Origin: Siphonodentalium dalli
Taxonomy: Eukaryota > Mollusca > Scaphopoda > Gadilida > Siphonodentaliidae
DNA: 64,000 bases
Direction: 5' to 3'
NCBI GenBank assembly: GCA_032622095.1
Contig: CP136063.1
Coordinates: 84,791,980-84,855,979, forward strand
Shown: one piece after another, positions 57,110-64,000 of the stretch
How positions within the stretch are numbered: position 1 is the stretch's first letter
Layout of the letters: each line of letters begins with the position of its first letter
Notes under the pieces: model-generated
What the model was told of the DNA's origin: nothing
The model's input: only the letters and a program-made list of their open reading frames with translations
Database searches by the model: none
Position numbers and translations under genes: made by a program

Positions 57110-58170
57110 CAAAAGTTGGTTGTTTATTGAACTTTTATTATCCATCCAATAAATAGGGCTTGACTTTTATTATCTGTCGTCTGATTTTCTTCTTCTTGAA
57201 AACCTCTCCAGATGAATAATAAACCATCCATATTCAATTCAATAAACACATTCTATAAAATGTGACATTAAACGTTCGTTTAATAACAGGAAATAGTGCC
57301 AAGTGACACTTGACTTCCGGTTTGTCGTCTGTTTACATTCGTATGCTACGTCTCAAAATACTATGGCTTCCAATATTTTTCCAACAAACTATCACGAATG
57401 AAGAGTTTGAAAAGTTATGTCATTAAATATACGCCGTTAAATACACCAAAGAGTCTTTATTTATCTGGGACTATTTCTTTACTTGGGCAAACAACGCATA
57501 GAACGTGAAACGTCATCGCGTGTCTTATAGAGCCGATGTTAGTAACTGTTGTGCGTTCCATTTATTGATTTGAGTATGTTTTGTCGACGTTTTGGATCAT
57601 GTAATAAATTAATCTACAACTCGTCCCAAGTTTATAGCGGAATTTACAAAACTCGTCCAGTAAATTAGGTCTGGAGCTCGCCAAAGGCTCGGTCCAGACC
57701 TAATTTACTGGACTCGTTTTGTAAATTCCGCTATAAACTGTGGACTCCTTGTAGATCCTCTATTTATTACGTGATGTTATCATCACGTGTATTATGAATA
57801 CATTTCTAACTGTATGGGAAAATCCATTTAGTGAAGAAAGGGTTGAACGAATTGCTTTTCACGACAGCATGCTGATAATAGAGATGATGAAATTTGTTCC
57901 ATGCTTTATATCAGCGGACGACAATAATTCTTTTCCTGATATTTGAGACACGAATTGAACCCGTTCTTTACTAAATGGATTATCACATTCAGTTATAAAA
58001 GTATACATTGGAATGGTCTATTATTCATCTGGAGGGGATGTTCGTGTAATAAGAGCAGACAACACACATACAAAAGATAACACAAATGCGGAAAGTTTCA
58101 TATTAGTTATGTTCAGACATTAAGTATGGTTGTTTATAGAACATATTATCTGAACATTTCCTTAGGGAAC
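57110..58170. repeat. Inverted pair of AAGTTCA-family repeats around a foldback
   Basis: CTTTTATTATCTGTCGTCTG..CCAGATGAATAATAAACCATCC at about 57160-57232 is mirrored by GGAATGGTCTATTATTCATCTGG..AGAGCAGACAAC at about 58010-58060. The right side ends in ACATATTATCTGAACATTTCC as in 992-1052. A distinct foldback sits between them. Confidence 0.6.
57596..57775. mobile_element. 180-bp foldback MITE
   Basis: CATGTAATAAATTAATCTAC..TTTATAGCGGAATTTACAAA..CCAGTAAATTAGGTCTGGAG left, complement right (TCCAGACCTAATTTACTGGA..TTTGTAAATTCCGCTATAAA..TATTTATTACGTGATG). Loop GCTCGCCAAAGGCTC. Confidence 0.85.
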
Positions 58171-58187
58171 TACTGGTCAATGAGCGT

Positions 58188-58697
58188 TTAAAGACACGCC
58201 GTTAAAATATTCACATCGATCCGTCAAAAACCGCCATAAACAGAAATAATAGTAAAATATAAACAGACTTTGTTCTTATACCAATCAGAAATATGGCATA
58301 AACAATATGTTATTGTCAAATGTGTTTCCTTTGTTATGTAAATAAAAGCAAAAAACTTTACAGAACCTGTCTTTTGTTTAGATTCGGATATGGTAAACAT
58401 AAAGAGCGTTATTTTTTATTGTTTTCCTGATATGGAAATAATAAAGAGTGTTTATATCATTTGTGTGTGATTAACCAATTGAATTGCGCTGTGTTATGTA
58501 AACATAAGCAAAACTTCTGTAACACGAGAAGGTTTTTGTTTACGTACACCATCGTACGTCTTGACGACAATATACTATTTACGCGCTGATTATGTTTGGC
58601 ATATGAACAAAACTATATATATTTTAATATTCCTTCTGTTGATGCCGATTTGAACAAATATGAATATTTCTGCAACGAACGCCGCCCGTGCCTTTAA
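58188..58697. mobile_element. TTAAAGGCACGG foldback MITE, copy 2, interrupted
   Basis: TTAAAGACACGCCGTTAAAA left, GCCGCCCGTGCCTTTAA right, TTAA both edges. Arms through TTGTTCTTATACCAATCA and TGTTATGTAAA match 11068-11447. An ATAAAGAGCGTT..TTCCTGATATGG module (about 58385-58480) is inserted near the centre. Confidence 0.8.
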
Positions 58698-59578
58698 TAC
58701 AGAAGGTGTTAGCGAAGGAAACAAAAAAGTGGGGTTGATTCTCTGGCGCAAATTGAAATAAAAGTATTGTTTACATCTTTCGGCATCTGGTGACATTTAA
58801 TGTTACGAAATCTGATTGAATTTTACGTTAGACGCACATAAAATGGCATACATCGTGATCACTTTCTGGTTAATGTGATTGGGACATGAACAATAACAAG
58901 TTCACCTTGCTCCGACAAAATATCTGATTCAGGCTTCTCTCCTTCGGCACGAAGTGGGTTGCTATAGAACTTCTGTGCTGATTTTTGGACCAATCGGACG
59001 GCGAGAGCAATTCGTGCATGTATAGAATAGTACGTGGTCTGGTTTTTGGTTCGTGGTTTTTGTGTTTATTATGCCCCAAACCCCGGAGGGGTTCTAGACA
59101 TATATTTATAGTCGTGTGTGAATTATCGATCTATTTGTCCTTTAGTATGGTGATAACACCCAGTTGTTTTGGGTAATCGTTAACTAATTACGACGGGTTT
59201 CCTCCATTCATTGTCAGCATGCAAAGTTACGCCCCTTGTTGGAGTTGGACATTTGTGTTCGTATACGGACATTTCACCATGTTACTTTGGGTGAATAATT
59301 GGATTTGGTTGTGTTGTTTGGTTCGTTGATAGCAGCTTGTGTAAAGTAATTGCAACAACATGTAACTCAGCACGAATTAGTACATTGACCCATTATAAAC
59401 AACATACTGAAATAGAAAAGACTCAAGAAAAGGGAAATATGTGAATTTAATGAAATAAATTTGTTTTCATCCATTGATACACGCATTTAGCATTGTTCGC
59501 GCTAGAAACTGAGTGTTGGGGGGCATGTCACGCCTGTATATGCACTTGTTCAAACTGTTGCTCCATAATCTTTAGAGC
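58698..59578. other. Spacer, no supported gene
   Basis: 58880-59040 has mildly raised GC with an inverted CCAAT box (GGACCAATCGG). Open frames on both strands here lack recognisable motifs. Confidence 0.4.
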
Positions 59579-60003
59579 TTAGAGGTACTCAACCCGATTC
59601 GATGGTCCCCATATCATCAGATTCCAACAACAACAATTTTTTTTGAAATGCCTCTTCAGTTATCAGAATCAAATAATCGCCCAAAAATAATGCTAACCAC
59701 AGTCAACTATAGTATAAAATTGTCCAAAACCTGTTTATTATCAACAGCCGGTTTGTCAAATTTCTGACACAAAAAAAGTTAGCCATCTTCATCCACAATT
59801 TGGTCCTGAGACAGTCTTCTCGTCGACTGTTACTGGGCCACTAAATATTCCAGGCGGTGAAAAATAATAGATTTGAAAAGTCGATATCTGATCACTCTGA
59901 GCTTTGATAGGTGGGTTCCTCGACTCGAATCAAATATTTGTTACACCCGAAGCCAACTAAATAGTAATTGAGGGACGCTTAATCGGATTGGGTATACCTT
60001 TAA
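59579..60003 (-). mobile_element. E1 MITE copy
   Basis: Left terminus TTAGAGGTACTCAACCCGAT (TTAA mutated to TTAG), right CGGATTGGGTATACCTTTAA. Otherwise standard E1 landmarks with internal deletions near 59750-59790. Confidence 0.85.
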
Positions 60004-61781
60004 TAGAGACAGTAGTCCTATTATGCACGTGTGTTGATACTCTACCAGTTGACCGGGTGTATTGGACATGTTTAGAATTCACTTGTTCTTATTCCATGTG
60101 TTAATATGTTCTTTTATTCTCCAGATCTGTTGGCTCGATACCAGCCTTGGGTTTCTATATGAAGAATGCGGAAGCAGATAAGTCAATATCGTCTGATGAA
60201 CAATTGAGATGTTTGTTTGTTTACTTTTTCTATCTGATCTTGAATGTCAACTAAAGTTGCGTTCACACACTAGCACATTGGCCGGAAAATGTCCAGGCAA
60301 TTCTTCGCAATGGGATATGTTCAAAAGAATATGAACACTATATATGAAATACACCGCCGCCAATATTACAATGATGCGTAGTTTGTAACTCAAAAATGGG
60401 GCACTCAGAAGGGGCGGAGATGGCTCCGATCCTTTATACGGCGCCTTAAAAAAATGCACACATTTATGTTTGGAAAAAAGTACCCCGCTGAAAGTTGTGT
60501 AATTGTACTTCTGTGGTTCCAACGTCCCTGCTTTCACAAATAATTATACGTGCGATATCTGCTCCTAGTTTGCTTCCCATATATCGGAGCATTCATCTTG
60601 TAATTACTCCCAGCATATTACTACTTTCAAGTTACACAGTTTAATTCCGGTCATTTGGTATGGCCATAAGAGACAAACAGGTCCCTGAACTCTTATAATA
60701 TATCTAAACCAGAGAATACGCATTCGTTTTGCCATTAAATGTTAAAATTAAGACAAAGTGTCATGCTAAATGAAAAACATTGTTATAATCACGGATAAAT
60801 TTATAACATCATGGCGCAAATATAAATCTCATTATATTTGACCACAAATAGCCATTTTAACACTGAATGTAGGCATGGATATCAAAATTAGGGTGAAGGA
60901 AGATGACAGCAGAATTTTCAATGCAGCCACTGGCCGGCTCAGTCGCTGATTGGTCGAAAATATCCGCTAATAATTATTTGATTGACAGCTGTGGAAAGGT
61001 CCATTGTTTGCAAAACACAACCTGTGCGACGTATTGCCAAAATATGTGCCTGGCAAATTTGTCAATGTGTGAATGTAGCGTTAGTATATAATGTGTATAT
61101 GTTTCCAACTTAACCCCTCAATCGCCATATATCATATACATGTGTGTGTAATTTTCTCCTTTCCCATTGGCCATTCTGTGCAAAGTGTTCCAGAACATAA
61201 CCCGATCAATGTCTGGAACAAGAACGTTACCCCTCATGTTGTACGGGCTGTCGTTTCATAAAACAAATGAGCGCATGCGCAGATCGTTGTGCTAGAACAT
61301 GTAATAGCACATTGCTGACTCTGTTGACTACGGGTATTCTTGGGTAAATAATACAACCCCTAGTTGTTATTGCTTGAGAATACACGTAATCGACAAGTTC
61401 ATTTCGTCGGCGACTGTATACTGAACGCTCTGGTAAGTTATATGTATAATGTAATCCGCTTTACCAGGGTCTGGGCCTAAGTCACAATTGTTCTCGAAAA
61501 TGGCAGCAAGATACAACGACTGACAATTTAAACATTCGTTTTATTTTTCTCTATATTTTCCAAAGATATCAACAAGCTATTAGACGAATGAGCTATCCCG
61601 ACAACTCATCTGAGACACTACAAAAAACCGCATTTGTTTTATTGAGATTTTGGTGTTAAAATTTCACAACATCGAAATCAATTGAACACATATATTTATA
61701 TGGGGACGAGATTCATCGTGAGCTGGCAAAAATGTATAGTTTTATCAATTTTATTTGATTCGCTGTTTTTTTGGAGTTATT
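60004..61781. other. Long spacer without recognised gene
   Basis: Frames at 60247-60537 (minus) and 60903-61091 (plus) carry no motif I recognise. 60920-60990 has CTGATTGGTCG and TGATTGACAGCTGTGG, CCAAT-like and E-box-like words. No tandem repeats or strong hairpins. Confidence 0.4.
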
Positions 61782-62233
61782 TGTGACCCGCCATATCAAA
61801 TCCAGTCGTAAGTCGGGATTTTTTTTTACCCTGTGCCAATGCATTCTCTTATATATGCGAGTCGACTCGCATATATAAGAGAATGCATTGGCCTAACAAT
61901 TTTTTACAATTTTAATAATTTTTTCTTGTATTCTTTAACAATTTTATAATTTTACCCATACAGAGCCCCAGACAAACATGAGCAGACGACACTCTTCTAT
62001 ATGCTTCTATATATGTGTGGGGCTCCTGCAGGGTAATGGATGTTTTTTTTATTTTATGTCCTAAAAAATGTAAGAAATATTTATTTTTAAAAAAATGATA
62101 AAAAATTGTTAGGCCAATGCATCCTCTTATATATGCGAGGCGACCTATGGTCGACTCGCATATATAAGAGAATGCATTGGCACAGGGTAAAAAAAATCCC
62201 GACTTACGACTGGATTTGATATGGCGGGTCACA
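61782..62233. mobile_element. TGTGACCCGCCATATCAAAT MITE with two nested hairpins
   Basis: Long inverted ends (TGTGACCCGCCATATCAAAT, CAGTCGTAAGTCGGGATTTT and complements at 62190-62233). Inside, two copies of the GCCAATGCATTCTCTTATAT hairpin at about 61835-61893 and 62112-62187, themselves in inverted relation. Target duplication not resolved. Confidence 0.85.
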
Positions 62234-62271
62234 TTTATATATGCGAAGAAAACGATGAATAATAAGCTTAC

Positions 62272-62331
62272 TTCAAAGTGAGGCACCTTGCCGACAGTTT
62301 CGAGCAAATTATGACGTACGTCCCTGGCCAT
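62272..62331 (-). CDS. Possible first exon on the minus strand
   Basis: Reads MARDVRHNLLETVGKVPHFE from an ATG with G at +4 and a purine at -3, directly followed by GTAAGC (a good splice donor). The longer 139-codon frame continuing to 61912 runs through the MITE and is unlikely to be coding. No family recognised; low confidence. Confidence 0.2.
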
Positions 62332-62459
62332 CTCTACAAAATCTGTTCATTGTTATCTAAGTAGTAACTGTTCTTCTCAGTGTTATTCCACGTTGTACAT
62401 TTTATCCTTTAACGTTTTTCGTTGCTGACGTTCCACTTTGTGGTTGATTACCCAGTACC

Positions 62460-62700
62460 TAACCCATTCTGTATTAAATGGATTCTCACAGAAAGATAAA
62501 AATTGTACATCGGAATGGCCTATTATTGATTTTGAGGGATGTTAAGATGATAAAAGCAGACGACAGACAAATAAAAGTGCAGACAGTTCCCTATTTATTG
62601 AGGGAAATTTTCTGATAAAAAGTTAGACAAACGACCTATATGGTCGTCTATTGAACTTATTATGTGAACATTTACAATCGAATAACTTCTCATCAATGAT
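62460..62700 (-). repeat. AAGTTCA-family repeat, inverted copy
   Basis: TAAATGGATTCTCACAG, GGAATGGCCTATTATTGA, AGCAGACGACAGACAAATAA and TTTATTGAGGGAAATTTTCT parallel the complement of 1060-1185, then a TAGACAAACGACC/GGTCGTCTA hairpin. Confidence 0.55.
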
Positions 62701-63031
62701 GCTTTGGTATAGAAAGGGTCAATATGGAAGAAATTGTGGCACAAACGATCAGGTGTTCCCTAAATGCATATGACATTTTGCGATACACACATGTTATCCG
62801 GCACCCCGGAAGCATCTTGTTGGTAATGTATTAGTCAGGTTTAGCCCACGTATATATGTGTAATTTTTGATATGTGTTGCCATTGCCATCGAAAGTCACA
62901 TTGAGAACGTAACCATTTCGTCTGCACCATCAAACCATTTAGAAATTGTGTTCCCAACGTGCAGCGCACGTTACGTGTAGCAACGAGGAATACTCCAATC
63001 TTCTAATAACTGATCGAGCTACATGTACGAA

Positions 63032-63389
63032 CCATGTCTGAGTTTAATGTGTCTGTCATTTGCAGAATGGGGTCCCCAGATGGTGAATTTGGTGACACTA
63101 TCCCGCATAGCGGGATATAATAACTAAATTCACCCTCTGGGGACCTCATCAGCAATGGGAGACATATACTCAGATTGAAGTTCCCAAATGGTGAATATTG
63201 TGATGTACACCCATTGGGAACTCAGTTACGCAATGTGTCGTCTGCCAATATGGAATAAAGAGAAACTAAAAAAGAAGAGGGTTAATTTGGTTATGCTAGC
63301 CCGCTATGAGTGGAGAGCGTCACTAAATTTACCCTCTGGAGACCTCATTCTTTAAAATTTAATGGCAGGCACACTAAACTCAGGCTTGG
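63032..63389. mobile_element. Two-hairpin MITE, copy d
   Basis: TGTCTGAGTTTAATGTGTCTGTC left, GGCAGGCACACTAAACTCAGGCTTGG right (given as positions 63360-63388). Hairpins at about 63068-63150 and 63275-63350. A third, shorter inverted pair GTTCCCAAATGGTGA / CACCCATTGGGAACT lies between. Confidence 0.75.
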
Positions 63390-63808
63390 TACCAACACTA
63401 TGCAGGAAGTGTAAGATCTCCCTGTGCGTAAGATTTTATTTTGTTTCAAGTCTGTTATTGAGGGTATTGGTTGTCGCCGCTTGTCATTACGTAAGGGTTA
63501 GAGTACAAGAATTGTTCTTTACTAGAATCAATCGAGTCGAAGACGAGATTTAGTCTGGTAAAGAACTATTCGCGTGCTCTGACCGACTTAGAGCACAATC
63601 GATCCCACACAATGCAATCAACTGGAAATGTGCAGTTGAGCGTGTTTTGACCACGGCGCACGCTGGCCGCGATTGGACACAATAGCCGTTAGCCACGCCC
63701 AACAACGTGATTAAGATGAACTGACCGCCGTTGAGTGTGATTAGATATGTCCGAAACAACACGGACTGGTCCCATGCACTTTGAAGCGCCCGTGCGATTT
63801 GTCTGTTA

Positions 63809-64000
63809 TGAGTTGCGTGTGCCTAACAATGGGATAATCATTGAACTATCAGGGAACGATCGCAACAATGGGATTGTGCACCGATTAGAGCACAATCCAA
63901 TTGTTGAAATCGTTCCCTGATTTTGGTAAAGCACATCAATTCCCAAGGCTGGCGAAGGAATGTTTCAGTGATCATCCCATTGTTAGGCATACGCAACTCA
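63809..64000. mobile_element. Nested-hairpin foldback reaching the window edge
   Basis: TGAGTTGCGTGTGCCTAACA..ATGGGATAATCA left, mirrored by TGATCATCCCATTGTTAGGC..GCAACTCA at the last base. An inner pair is TCAGGGAACGATCGCAACAA / TTGTTGAAATCGTTCCCTGA. May extend past the window. Confidence 0.8.

Noticed and set aside
61912-62331. 139-codon open frame on the minus strand, the longest in the window
   Set aside because: Most of it runs through the inverted ends and hairpins of the TGTGACCCGCC MITE; only the first 20 codons lie outside and are considered separately.
1-64000. A complete host gene or autonomous transposase anywhere in the window
   Set aside because: No frame on either strand shows a recognisable domain, catalytic motif or plausible multi-exon chain; small multi-exon genes cannot be excluded without transcript data.

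Overview
The window reads as AT-rich nuclear DNA from a metazoan. There are no bacterial-style operons, no long open reading frames and no rRNA or tRNA gene. It is packed with short non-autonomous transposons, foldback elements and tandem repeats. A repeat at 4837-5190 and 6170-6850, with an AGCTCACCTGAG-type palindromic start followed by a run of GTCCGTCCGTCC, resembles repeats I associate with mollusc and other lophotrochozoan genomes. I hold that taxonomic guess weakly. I find no complete, recognisable protein-coding gene. Almost every open frame is under 110 codons and lies inside a repeat. A few segments look like possible exons or eroded retroelement coding sequence and are listed at low confidence. 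Layout: 0-12 kb holds a dispersed hairpin element, two TTAA-bounded MITEs inserted end to end, three copies of a CAGTAATG foldback MITE, a 51-bp tandem array, the lophotrochozoan-like repeat, a two-hairpin MITE, a roughly 157-bp degenerate tandem array and a TTCTAGAAA-rich tract. 12-18.6 kb is sparser, with local segmental duplications. 18.6-26.6 kb is a tandem array of a 2.42-kb unit (3 full copies plus a partial fourth) built from copies of one MITE family. 26.6-35.5 kb contains further copies of that MITE, a near-perfect 200-bp hairpin, a coding-like retroelement remnant and a pair of about 320-bp elements with 9-bp target duplications. 36.1-36.9 kb is a striking palindrome made of about 19 TTGCGCTTAAGCGCAA-type hairpins. 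37.2-41.4 kb carries more TTAA-bounded elements, one nested inside another. 41.5-47.4 kb is a single 5.9-kb foldback element with kilobase-long inverted arms around a roughly 190-bp tandem array. 48-51.4 kb is mixed, ending in a GC-rich mosaic palindrome. 52.0-55.6 kb is a 3.6-kb inverted-repeat element with other elements nested up to three deep. 55.7-64 kb returns to MITEs and foldbacks. The unifying theme is TTAA: at least six different families have TTAA at both ends (TIR starts such as AAAGGTACTCAATCC, AGTGATGTG, AGGGGTACTGTACC, AGGCACGG, AGGCACACTTAATTTTCG and CTCTTTCACTGCC). That is the target-site signature of piggyBac-type transposition. No transposase gene is visible, so these would be moved in trans.
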